Assembly: GCF_021347895.1 (NCBI RefSeq)
Contig: NC_067132.1
Span: 14,676,023 to 14,740,022, forward strand
Direction: 5' to 3'
Length of the DNA: 64,000 nucleotides
DNA from: Acanthochromis polyacanthus
Lineage: Eukaryota > Chordata > Actinopteri > Pomacentridae
Shown: piece after piece, positions 33,183 through 45,822 of the stretch
How the letters are laid out: each line of letters starts with the position of its first letter
How positions within the stretch are numbered: the stretch's first letter is position 1
The notes under the pieces: model-generated
Told to the model about the DNA's origin: nothing
The model's database searches: none
What the model saw: the letters and a program-made list of their open reading frames with translations, nothing else
Made by a program: the position numbers and the translations under genes

Positions 33183-36100
33183 CCTTGGAATGATAACAGC
33201 CCTGTGTGTCTGCCTTCATCCCTGCTACAGTAAGCTTCATCCTAAATCTGAGGCCTGGGAGATAGAAGGATGACTAAAGAGAGAATGGCTGATAAACGTG
33301 AATGAGGTGGCCCCAGTGGAGTCACACTCACAGACATTAACATTTAAGTGTTTAGATAAATGGAAAAATATCGACATACAAGTAATTAGAGGCTAGAGCT
33401 ACATTTAGATAATATTTGGCTGTCAACAAGTGAGAAATCAGAATAGAAAGCATTAATCTATTCACCGTTTTCACTGTTTCTGCAGTTGAAGGACATTTTC
33501 TCTTTGTGTGTGTGTATGATGTGTGCAGTCGGTAATGAATCTGTCATGTTCCTTTGATTCAGTCACCGCTTTATTGTTTTTCATGGTAATTACTGCCGCT
33601 AACATTTCTCCGATTAACATCCATCAAACCTTTTACATACACACCCAGCAACAGGCACACACATGCCACCTATTCTGCAGAGACGGGGGAAAAAAAAGAT
33701 TAACTTGTGATTTTTCACCCGCTTCATACTCAACAAAAGTGTGGCAATAGATGCTTTCCATCTCTCCTCTTCCCTCCATCGCTCTGCCGCTCTTTCTCCT
33801 GAAACTGGTGGCATTTGGGAGGGATTATGGGAAAATGTCACACCAGTGGAATTACTGTATATCTTCTCTCCGCACCACGCCTCACTTCACCTCGCCTATT
33901 CTGTAGCTCATATTTGAGAGCAACACCCGACCATATTCAGCCTCCAGACCTGATGTTACTCTGGTAGAAATAAATCATAGATAGAAAACTACATTTAAAT
34001 TTTACATTGTTGGACTGATTATCTTTATCTTAATGTGTTTTGAAATATACATAAATATATTCCCTTTCCTTTTCACTTGATAGAATTGGATCAAATTATT
34101 CCTTTAATGGTAGTTTTTATGTAGTTGGGATAAGATTGTTACTTTCTACTTAAAATATTCAAGTGGGGGTGAGGCAGTTGATTTTTGTGCTCGAATATCT
34201 TCAAGAACAGCTGTTTTCTATTTTTTTTTTTGGCTTCAGACAAAAAGGGTTCCACAGCCAGAGATCTGTATGTTGCAGTTCCAATTTCATCACATGCTGC
34301 ATTTACTATAACTACCCTTCTGAGACAATTATTCTAAGATTTTATTTAAACTCAGCGCGATGAAAGTCACACTCAAAGAAATGAATCTTGTCTTTAATTA
34401 AGCTTTTTTTTTATTAACATCCACTCTGCTGCCACTTTTTTGTCAGGCAGCCACTGCTATCTTTGCACAAGACTCAGTCTTCCATGAGGCTGCAGATGTT
34501 AAGGTCAGCGAGTTGTATATCTCTTGTGCAGGAGAGGGATCTTGACCTTTCAGCTGAGTTGCTTGCAGGAAATCAAGCGTTGAGTCCGTGTTATTGGACC
34601 CAGTGGGAGTCGGTAATGACCAGAGAACTAAAATAAAGCTGAATTTGGGAGAACAAAGGTACAGAAGGTAAAAATAAGAAAGCAGCTGGATGCATTGAAA
34701 GAAGGAAGCAAGTTTAGGAAATAAATCCTCTTGGCAGGAGGTTTAGTGAAAGGAACTACTTTGTTGTGGTTGTTTTATTTGAAATTATAACTGCAGTACT
34801 TTCCTGTTAGGGATGATCACATTTAGTCTCTGTTCACCAGCTGTAGAGGTAGAAAAGTACCTGTTTATTACAATCATTCTATGATGCATCCCCATGGAAG
34901 TATGCTCACCAAAATAAAACACTTAAATGCCCACTCACAGTCGCACACATATGCTCAGAGAAACCCAAACCAATATTGTTCTTAATCTAAATTTCTATTT
35001 AGAATGCTAATTAAAGGAGAGTGACTCACAAGGATGAAGCAGAACTCACTGGATGAAAGAGGAATTAGAGAAAATACATTTTAATTAGCAGACTATTTTC
35101 AATGTCTAAGGCTAAGCACAGTTTCACAGACACAAACTGTACTTTTGACCTCCTTGTGAGATATTGCCTTTCGTTTTTCTCCTAGAGATTTCACATAGTT
35201 TATTTGCTAGTGACGGAAAAATCTGACAAATAACATTTTGACACATGGAACACTTAGATCCTCCAGGGAAGCAATTAAGAAACTAGACTTACTGTCAACA
35301 TTATGTGAGGATGGTAAGATGCTTGATAAACTTATTAACCATATTCAGACTTTCAAGATTACAGGAACATTAAACTAAATAAACTGCATCCATTTGCAGC
35401 AGCATTATAGGATGCCCTGAAGCAGGATTGTGACTTGGAGGTCATTGCTTCAATCCTCATTGCCAGGCTGACTTTGGATGGGGGAAGTAAAACAGCAGCA
35501 TTTTAACCTCGATCTTTCCCACCCAGCACCCAAGTCCACTTGAGTAAAACCCATGAGTAAATCAGAAGGTAGCCATTGTCAAGAAGCCCCACAGTAGTTA
35601 TTTACTGTGTGGAGAATAACGGCTTTTTACCATGTGAAAGTATGTGGTTTTGGCTGTGTCATTATTCGCTTGATTCTTTATTTTCATTCCTTAAAGGTTT
35701 TCATCACGGACCCCCTTCCTCGCTTGTGTTTTGCCGAGTCAGTCCATTTTTTCTTTTTCCACTGAGTCATGATAAAATACCGCTGATGGATCCTAAGGGT
35801 GCTGACTCAATTTAGAAACACTCCTCCATCATGCATCCATCACTCCATCTTTCTCCCTCTCTGCACCTCTGCAGGTAGAGACGGCCCGGCATTGATGATG
35901 GGTTGGAAGGTGCAGGCATTCACCCAGCACCCCAAAGTGTTTTCTCCCTTCTTGCTTTCAGTCTAAACACACAGTTCCCCAACACTCCCTCCTGTTGTCC
36001 TTTGTGTCTATTAAAGTGTCAGGCCTCTTCTTCTTCTTTTTTATTTTTTTAAGTCCCTTCCTCTCTCTCCCAGTCCTTGTCTCTATCAATCTTTTCTCCT

Positions 36101-38739
36101 ACTTTTTCGCTGCAGGGTATGAAGTGATTCCATGGGGTCTACTCACTATGCTGACTATAGTCCTGTGTGTTTGTTTGCGTCCGTGTGTACATTTCTGTCT
36201 ACGCCTCTGTGTGTGAATGTGCTTTCTGCTCATAATATCAATAAAGACTGTCCTGTCAGCCAGACAGATCCTTGACTATGACTCAAGTCAAACACTAATC
36301 TTTGCAGATAGATAGAGGGAGCAGAGTATGAGATTGAGAAGGACAAAGGGAGAGAGATTTTGGAGGAAAAAGAAACAATTTTGATGTGAGAAATAGATTC
36401 AGCCAAGGACCTCTTATGTGTCATTGCACAATATTGCTGGTGTTGTCTTACTACTCCTAGTGAAGTGCATGCATGTGTGTTGAGTACATATGTGTGTCTC
36501 TATGGCATTGGCACACACTGCAATAAGTAACACGTCAACTCATGCGTGATCGTGCTTTTCCCCAGTGTGCATTTTGTACCTTTTGTGTTTTTGCCCGAAT
36601 CACTTAAATGATTTTGTGGTCTTAAAATGCCATTTGTCAAGGTCAAAGCCTGAATCTCATGGAGCTGTGTCCCTCATACGTGCACCAACGAAAATCGATA
36701 TTATTTTAAAGTCACTTATGTTGCCTTTCATTCTGTCAGAGAGAGCACTCGCTACGCTCCCAATGTAAATGCAACATCAAAGTAGAGCATTAACCTCATA
36801 TTTGATAAAATATGTAGTCAGTCTAAAAACCTATACTCGGGAGAACAGATCAGTGAAAATGCATTATCTTCGGCATTTTCAGCCACAAGACTTTGCTTTA
36901 TTGTTTTGTAAGTGTCAAACAAGCAGTCAGAGCTGTCAAACAAGCTTTTCTCGAGCTAGGTAATAATTTCACTTCTATTCCATCATGGGTTTTACTTTCA
37001 TGCCGGCTATCATTTTGCGAGGATGGGTGAACGTGTAGAAAATAAAAGTTTTTTTACCAAATTATACCACTTCAGAGGATGCAGTCATCTGTGTCATTGA
37101 AATGTTGTTCACCGAGTATCAAGCAGCAAATAAACCCAAACCTCAGATCATAGGAATGAAAGAGGTGGAAAATAAAATATCATAGCTGTCATCTAGATTC
37201 CTCTAGGGAAGGAGCGAGGCCTTCTATAGTTGGGTGCGTACTGCTGTGAAATCTGTCATTGTATTGTGTGTTGAGCTGACCCAGTGTGAATATACTATAC
37301 ACTCATATTGTGTGACCCTTGCCATGTTGGAGCTCCAGCTGTGTGATGTTTCTATTGCACAGCTCTGTTCCTTTTTCCTCTGTTGCCTCCATCCGCATTT
37401 TATTTGAAATGGATGACTGCTTTTAGTCTCACTTAATCTGCTTTTAAAGGTTGTGTGTATATACGTGTGTATGTGTGAGTGAGTGCTTAAGCAGTTGTGT
37501 AGCTATTTGTTGCACAATCCCACATGGAAAATGTCAAAATCTTTAAATACTTGCCATTTTTGTGAGATGATATATTTCCTGAGACGTTTTAACGTGTTAG
37601 AGATATTCCAAACGTAAATATCGCAGTCACAGCAGTTTCATTTCAATCATTCTAATCTATTTTATCATCATCACAGCCTCCTTTATTGTCCTGAAATGCA
37701 AGTGAGGCAACACAGTCATTCTAACCACGAATTTTCCATGCAGCACAATCAACTTTATCAATCCCAGGATCATATTTTGTTTGTTATTGCCTTAATTATT
37801 CATTTTACATCATGTTTTGTCATCTTGCTCGTATTTTATCGCTGCTATCTCCTTACACTTTATGTTATCATCTCCAGAGTAAGCCCCGTTATCAGCATGT
37901 TCCTTGCGTTGTCTCGAAAAGCTTTTTAGCCAACACTGAACCGCTACCACTCAGTGCCATGTTATTGCTCCATTGTGAGCTAATGAGAATAGCAGGTGCC
38001 TAAGCTAATCACTGGTTTATTAGTTTTTCTTTGCTGATTGCACTTTCTCTTCCTCGTACACACAAACAAGCCGCACGCAAAGACTGAAATATTAATATGC
38101 TCACACGCAAACTCATACACTGCCCAAGGAGAGTTTAGTCACCTCAAGGTGAACTGTAAGCGAAGTTTAGAATTACCCCGCGATGCTTGGGCAGAGGCAA
38201 ATCAAAATGAATTATGATCCCATTTTGAATTGGATATTTAAGAGCTGCCTACTCGTTACAGGAGTTGTTTGGACGGGAGACTCGCGTTTGGAAAAACTTC
38301 TGCAACAACAGACTTTGAACCAGGGAATTAGAACAAATTTAGGATTATTATGTCAAGGTAAAAAATACCAGAGGAAGGGCAAATGCTGCTCCTGGCTGCT
38401 TAAACTGCTTTACTGAGCATTGTTACCTATAGTATGGTGCTATCTTACATTATGCACGTTAATAGGAAACCCAATCTTTTAAAAAAAAGGTTAAAGAATT
38501 CAAGATCTATGCTGGAGAAGCATCATTTCTATATATATGTTGTGTATGTTCCTGATGTTTTGGCATGTGCATAAACAATTTGTTGGTATAGCGCTTTAAA
38601 GCATTTTAGGGATCTCTATCCAGTGTCCATACAGATAGCACTTCAAACACAATGTTCTGTTGTCAGTGTTCGATGCATCTGATTGAAGTAATATGCTTTT
38701 AAGTAACCTTATAAATGTAACAGAAGGTGCATTTGTTAT

Positions 38740-38880
38740 TACAAGATAAGATAAAATAGGATAAGCTGTTATTAATCCCACAGTGGTGAAATTTTCAATA
38801 TTCTAGCAACAAAGGAAATAGTGTAAAACATTTCAGGAACATGGTGCAAAAATAAACCAAACTATACATACATAAGTATT
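38740..38880 (-). repeat. Probable non-LTR retrotransposon 3' tail
   Basis: ACAAGATAAGATAAAATAGG is followed by TGTTATTAATCCCACAGTGG and TGAAATTTTC. This is a diverged form of the teleost repeat (GATAAGATAAGA...TTTATTAATCCCACAGTGGGGAAATT). On the minus strand it ends in a hairpin-like GGGATTAATA followed by short tandem repeats, as 3' ends of several fish LINEs do. The family is not assigned. Confidence 0.6.
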
Positions 38881-40347
38881 ACTTCTAGAAATAGCAGCAA
38901 TGCAAGTCAGTGGTGTCAGTTTTACACTTAAATCTTATTTTCTTAACATGACAGTGACCATGTGTTTTCCTCTGACCAAGAACTACAGTGCCTGAGTGCA
39001 TCCCATGTGGACATAAACGGAGTCCTAGAGTTGCTGAATCATGTTTCAGCTTGTGCAGCTTGTCAGCATCGCCTCTACATACTTATCTACCTTTGCAGCA
39101 TTTTTGTTCTGGTTTAACTTCCCTTCTACCCCAGTGTATTCAAGAAGTGAGGGACTCTAAAAGAACACAGAAGGACTAAAAATTGAGAGAGAAAGAAATA
39201 AGAGAGAAGAGATGAAAGTATTTTTGTGCTGAAGTGACTTTACCTGGAGTATGTGTGGGCGGTTTGACAGATGCCATGCATGTACAAGTGTGTGTTTGTG
39301 TCAAGGAGAGAATAGGGGAAAGCATAGACAGGAGAGGCAACAACAACAACAGCAAAAAAAAGAGTGTGTTTATGTGCATGTGCGTCAGAGTTTGTACATG
39401 TTGTCAGGCAAGTCATCTCTCTTGTAAATGTCACGGCAAGGCTCTGACCTCTGCAGTAAATGTGCCTCTGTGTGTGAACCTGGCAGCAGATTAATGCATT
39501 GTATACACACACACACCCTCATGTCCATATGTAAACACACACAAGCACACACAAGTAGACAGTGCTAATATCTTGCTTGACCTTATCAGTGTGATATACA
39601 CATGGCAAAATAATTGTGGATAATTTGTGGTTCCGTGATGCACATGGACACAAACTGACACTGTGGCACCTTCATTAGGGATAAAGCATGAAGGTGTGTT
39701 TAATGGTTATGTACACACACCCACACATACACCTATCTGTAAAGGCTAGCATTCTCATTAGCATCATCACAGTAAAAATAGCTCACCTTTCTTGTTTGTC
39801 ATTCAGAGGCCAGAGCTGGCTCGTTGACATGATTGCATCAGCTTGCAAATCACGAGACAATGGAGTAGTAATTTTCCTGCCGGCTCTTGTTCCATCTTCA
39901 TCTCGTGCCTGCACTTTGATTGACTGAGTGTCGTAGACGGAGATTTGATCAGTCAATTTTGTCATGGTTGTTCAGGAAGATCAATTATTTCAACTGTCTG
40001 GGGGGAAATAAGTCTCACATTATAAAGACAGCTTAATTTACCAACCTTAAAAATGTGGTACAAAAGTGTACTTCTCACACGGAGTCTGTGATCAGCTTCA
40101 GCAGTGTTTAATGGTGGTGCTGTTCAGGACTCAGGGCAGTAATCAGCACTGGTAGTACAAATACTATGCAGTAATATTATATCCCAGCTTATTTCCATAT
40201 GTCTTTTAAAACGATGATGGTTTTCACTTGTCTTTTGTGTTTTTTAATTCAGTTTGAAATGGCTCAATTTACACAAAAGCTTCAAGAAAACAATATTCCC
40301 AAAACTTTAAATTGCAGTATGTCCAAATGTTTGGCTAGTGCCCAGCA

Positions 40348-40470
40348 ATAGACAGACAGACACTTTATTAATCCCGAGGGAACTTTAAGTATAGTGGTTT
40401 TAACATTAAACAGTAAACCACATTTACATTGATACATAATAATCTTCAAAGCACATCACATACTGTACAT
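40348..40470 (-). repeat. Probable non-LTR retrotransposon 3' tail
   Basis: GACAGACAGACACTTTATTA followed by ATCCCGAGGGAACTTTAAG matches the common fish motif (ACTTTATTAATCCC-GAGGGAAATT) that forms the 3' end of LINE copies on the opposite strand. The GACA repeats are the terminal simple repeat. The low-coordinate edge is near 40348; the other edge is arbitrary. Confidence 0.6.
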
Positions 40471-40557
40471 TTGTGTATTTGTGTGTGTCTGGGTCATTCA
40501 CTGTCTCTCAGGTTGTGGTATGTTGTTGCTGGATATACCCTGAGTATTTTTTTAATT

Positions 40558-40791
40558 TTAGGATGTTCAGGGATGTGATTTTTCCGCGAATTCCGCTTTT
40601 TTTCAGGGATGGGAATTTACCGCGGATCTGCGGATTTCCGCCGATTTCATTTGTTTGAACGCCGATTTCACAAGTTTGAACACTTTATTGTCCCTGATAC
40701 TCCCGCGCGATGTTAACGACGTTAACGATAGCTTGTTAACGACGATTGTAAACGGCCCAGCAATTGGAAGTCGCTGCGCCCCCCCCCCCCC
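40558..40791. repeat. CpG-rich insert built of short direct repeats
   Basis: This segment is much richer in CpG than its surroundings (CCGCGAATTCCGC, CCGCGGATCTGCGG, CCCGCGCGATG). It contains two adjacent 21-bp units starting GCCGATTTCA at 40640 and 40661, three GTTAACGA(C/T) copies at 40712, 40721 and 40735, and it ends in a 13-C run at 40779-40791. It is probably part of a transposable element, but I cannot name the family. Confidence 0.6.
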
Positions 40792-43700
40792 ACCTTTCTA
40801 CTTGATGTTTGTATGAATTTGGATGGTTGATCCAAACATATACGTGATGAAAACCATTATAAATAAGGCATTGTCTCTTCCCCCGTTGAATTTCATTAAA
40901 ATGACTCCTTGTAGTGATATACAATAATACTAACTATTGTTTTCTACCAACTTTTAACACAGTAGAGTACAAAAGTTCTTTCCAGTGAGATAGCAGCTTT
41001 ATAGTCTGCTTCAAACACCATTGCGATACAGTTTATGTCTTACAACAGCCACATTGTTTTCCAATTGGACAGATGTTGCGAGGATTCCAGATTATACCGC
41101 ATTCCTCCTTTTAGATACAGTAGAATACACATCTCAGTCTTAATGAGCATGGTGTGTGATACAGTGTAATGGTCTGGGTCACCTCAGCTTCTATTGGTCC
41201 ATCTAATGAATGTTTGACTGAGAGTATGTTTCACTGGCCTATTGTTTGGCTGTGTAAACATCCAGTAATTGCACTGTGCAACGGGGGAATAGTGCCACCG
41301 GGCTGAAAATTACCGATCAGCAAATGCAGGATAATAGCTGTGTGAATATGTGTGTATTTTTTTCCCCTCTTTGTAGATATGAGAGCATCTGATTGTGTGT
41401 CTTCTATGCATATGCTGTACGCATGTGTGGGTATGTCTTCATGTGCGTTACTGAATGTTTAGGTGCACGTGAGTTCGCACCTATGCTTCACTGCTGTGTG
41501 TATAAATTCAATAGGGTGTGTACGTGCACGTGTGCACGCCCTTCTCTGGGCGTGGAGATAAATGAACACCTGTCTGTCAGCCTAATGCCCTATTCGATTA
41601 GGCCTCAGATTCTGTGTGTTCAGCTAATTGCAAGGACTAGTGCCGGCGTTTGTGTTTTCCTTACCCTGGCAAATCGGTCCATGGCTCTGCACATTAATGA
41701 TCCCCTTCACCAGCCCCACCCATACCAGCTTCACAAGAAAAGCATAACTACACATGCACGCTCAGCCTGTCTTAGATGGCATTATCCACGTTTTAATTTC
41801 CAAGTAGACACACATATCCAGACCAAGCTCTTGAAAGGTCAAAGTTAAAAAGCAGCCATCGTATACTGCTGTAAATAGGTGGCTTATTTGGCCATTAGAG
41901 CAGCTCAATGGGTAGTGCTACAGTGAAATAATCCAAAGAAACACTGAAATATAAAAGACACTATGTACCCACTGTATTTTAATTCTCCTTAGAAGTTCAT
42001 GCTTTCCTCCTACTAACTCAGGACTTATACATGAAGTGCACTTTGAAAATCATTTAGACATATTTTACTGATTTAACAACTATGAAGGACAATACAATTA
42101 TGACCTCATCAAAAGAATTTTGGGCTATTTTTTGTACTCGGTGAAGAACCATAATTATTATCAGCTACTATCAGCTGTAGTAGCTTTTCATTACTGATTG
42201 TGGCATCACTTGGTCCTCACACTGATTAGTGCAAAAAGACAGTAGTTTAGCACCTACCCTCTTATTTTTCCCTTAAAATGAACAAAAATTACAAGTGTCT
42301 GTGTGTCATCAAGAATAGTACATGACATTATTTAATAATATTTTTGAATCCAAATGTATTCGAATTTTGTCAGTTCTATTTGAGTTTCCTAATGACAAAC
42401 ACTACATTCATCGCTGGGTCTTTTCCCACTATCATCCGTCACTGTGTTCTATTCAGTATTAGTCTCATTCGGCACCTCTCATTCTTCTCACTCAGTCCTT
42501 TGTTCACTTTTATTCAACCTCCTGAGTCTCCTATTCCCAGCTGGAAGATGCCATAGAGAAAGTGTATTGATTTTTTTTTTTCTCTTCCTCTGTGTGGTTG
42601 CTGCATGGAACAGTGAAAAAACTCCGACACAGAGAGGGAAACAAGGGTGGTGGTATGTGCGCAACAGGACGAAAGAAAGGAGGAGAAAGTCACACATGGG
42701 CTCTCATAGTGAAGTGAAGAACTGGGGAAGCGAGGCCATCTACTCTTCTTTTTTCCATTCCATTCATCATTTCTCCCCCATGTGCTCTCTGCCTTTCATT
42801 TTCTCTCTTCTCTGATTTTCTTTTATTTTATGACTTACCTTGAGCGTGGAATTAGCAGCTCAGTTTTCTATTTCCATGGACAGAGCAGATCTGTGATTAC
42901 CAGAGTCATTTCCATTCGCCCATCAGTAACCGAGGAGCCGTAGGTGAGAGGGAGGAGGGCGGTGACAGATGATGAGGTGTTTTCATTGTAGCTGACTCAC
43001 CACACATTTTTCTCCACTGTTTATTTCTAGACGGGCTTCATCCCAGGCCCCATCCACCCATCTCTATATTTCAAATTTGTCTGTCCGGCTATTACGAGCA
43101 TCACCGTCTTTCTCTTCCCCGTCTTCTCATTGATCACCTTTGCTGTGGCTTTTTGTTGTTAGTTTCTTCCAGCAGCAGAGCAGAGGAGGAGAGAACAGGC
43201 AAAACACACAATATTGCTAAAGGCCTAAATGGCCAAAGCAATACAGAAAATCCGATAGTGCAGATAGTGAAGTCATTTGTCAAGTTCTTTGTCAAATATG
43301 CAACAGCTTGTAAAGTCACAGTAAATTTTTTTGGATGTTTCTTTTTACACAAGTTAAAGCTAATATCTGCTTGCATTAATGCGGTGTATCTGCTTTAAGT
43401 ATTTATTTGCTCGACTTGTCTTATCTCTCCTGTGGATGCTGTGTTTTTATTGATAAACATGTAGCATAAACCCAATAGTATTTCACATTTATATTTAATT
43501 TGCAGTGGTTAATATATGCTAACACATGAAACATGTATGTAGACCTTACAAAGTCTTCTATCTCAATGGCAATGGAAGCAGTGTTTCTTCAATTAATTAT
43601 TCTGCTACTAAAGGAAGTGTAGGGTATGTGTGGTTATATGTAACTGTTAGAGTTAGCTCACAGTCATGGTTAAATTTTCTGTTTTCAATGATTTGGAAGA

Positions 43701-44999
43701 TGAGAAGTGTCGTCTACAACGTTCTAGTGAGGTATGAAAGTGTCCGCATCTTCACGATTCTCAGCAAAGTAACCTGGACTACATCATGTTTCCACCAAAA
43801 TATTGACCACCGTTGCTAATTAGCTACCTTTAAATACAATTAGCATCAGAGACATGGCGTAGCATTCCTGCTGTGGTTGGATTATGAATATTCTGCTGAC
43901 GTACATTAAGATCAATACTATTAGCTAGATCCAGATGGTAAAATAAATATCATTCTGTTTTAATTTAATGAAAACTTTGACTCTCTAATCTAAATCTTAA
44001 ATTCTTGCCCATGTTTACTTGAACCACCTTATGCACTTGAGGCAAATTATGCCTCCATGGCTGTGTGCCAAGGAGAAACTTAACTTTCAAGCATTTGTCA
44101 GTAAGACACATCAACAGAGTTGGCTATTTGCCCTGGATACCATCTTAATTAGGTTGCACTTTTAATTAAAGAGACCTGGCATTACACATAGTCACCATTT
44201 GTGTGTTTTCATCTGCATGTTGTTTGGGCTTCTGTTTATCTGTGAAATTGCTGAAGTCTGCTGTTATTGACTTTAGTTTCACTAATGCACTCTACCTGAG
44301 GATGCACAGAGGAGCAGCATTTGCATGCACACATGCATACACTGAACAGGTGCACAGAGGATCTGATTTACGAAAACAACAGAACACTCAAAATAGAATT
44401 ATGCATTGAGGAGATTGAGAGAGATTATGCTGAGAGAGGTAATGCTGATATAAACTTGGGCATGTGTATTTTTTTAGCCATTCCCTTAAGGTATCACCAG
44501 TTAATGGGGCAAGATATAAAAAAGTGAGAATTAAATGGTACAGTTGGGGAGAACAACTGTATTAGGGGAAAGAGAAGATACATTTCACAAGAGTTAAAAA
44601 GAAAGGAAGAAAGAGGCTAATGTGAGTCTGGACGGCTAATATGCTAAAATAGTTTAATAACCAACATTGACAGCTCTTCTTAAAGTCAAGCTCTTATTTG
44701 GGTGCTCCAGAATAGTGGGAGAAATGCTGTCCTATCTTTTTTCTCTCCATGCTCCCCTCTAAGATTGCCCTTTTCTCTTTTGTCTCTGCCTTCCCTCTGT
44801 CTTAACACAGTGATGAAGATTGATGCTCGTGTCTTAATTAGCATCTGCTTTGGTATGCACACTGCCATTCTATCCATTCCTGACCCTCCAATCAGTTAAC
44901 AGACATGACAGGCCTTGTCCAATCAGATTAAGGCCAGTGGGAGAGGCTTCCTGTGTGGAGCTGTCACTCCAGATGCATTGTGGGGCACTGCTGATGGAT

Positions 45000-45027
45000 G
45001 CGATTTGGGTTAGGAGACCCAAATCGC
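45000..45027. other. Perfect 11-bp stem hairpin
   Basis: GCGATTTGGGT (45000-45010) and ACCCAAATCGC (45017-45027) are exact reverse complements around a TAGGAG loop. The surrounding sequence is ordinary and not visibly repetitive. It could be a structured intronic element or chance. Confidence 0.6.
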
Positions 45028-45380
45028 TCAGTTTTCATGACTGTGTGTACCATCACTGTGTTAGGTTGCGAAGCTGGAGACTGAGATCAGATAAAATGCT
45101 ACAGTGTATTGTAAATGCTGTTAAGTAGGATTGAATTATTCACTGTGATATTTGGTTAATCCATCTTCGTTTTCGGTCCAGGTTGAATTTGCAGCATCTG
45201 ATGAATGCATTTCAGAATTGTAAGCAGCAGGAATAGAGCAAATTGTAAATCTGTTGAGATCACTTAAATGTCTTTTCGTCACACCTTTAGTCTTAGTCTA
45301 CCAAGATGAATGGAATTAATTCACAGCAACCATCAACCAATCTATGCGAAAGTCAGCATAATTAAATACGGAATGCCAGT

Positions 45381-45518
<138 letters not shown>

Positions 45519-45752
45519 CAACCATTTTTAGATTAGATGACCTTTGTCTTCTCTCAGTATGCATTTACATACATGTATCATGTGTGTGTGCTGTGAGGAG
45601 TTGTGATGAGGTTGCACATACTGCAGAGGTTCAACTGTTTTATGAGACCTGGACATGAAAGAGAACTTTTATATAAAGAAAGGAACATCTTTGATAGTTA
45701 TTCTATTTTCATTTTCATGTGCTGTACTTTTCTATCACATTTTGCCTCCCTC

Positions 45753-45822
45753 CATGTGTGTGTGTGCGTGTGCGTGTGCATGTGCGTGTGCGTGTGTGTG
45801 TGTGTGTGTGCGTGTGTGTGTA
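45753..45822. repeat. Imperfect (TG)n array with CG interruptions
   Basis: TG units are broken by regularly placed TGCG and one TGCA step. The alternating purine-pyrimidine pattern stays continuous throughout, which favours Z-DNA more than pure TG. Confidence 0.9.

Noticed and set aside
35864..35910. A possible small exon bounded by CTCTGCAG and a GT after TTGGAAG
   Set aside because: The splice-like ends are present, but the 37-nt length does not keep the phase 2 frame between exons F and G, and no matching human residues exist.
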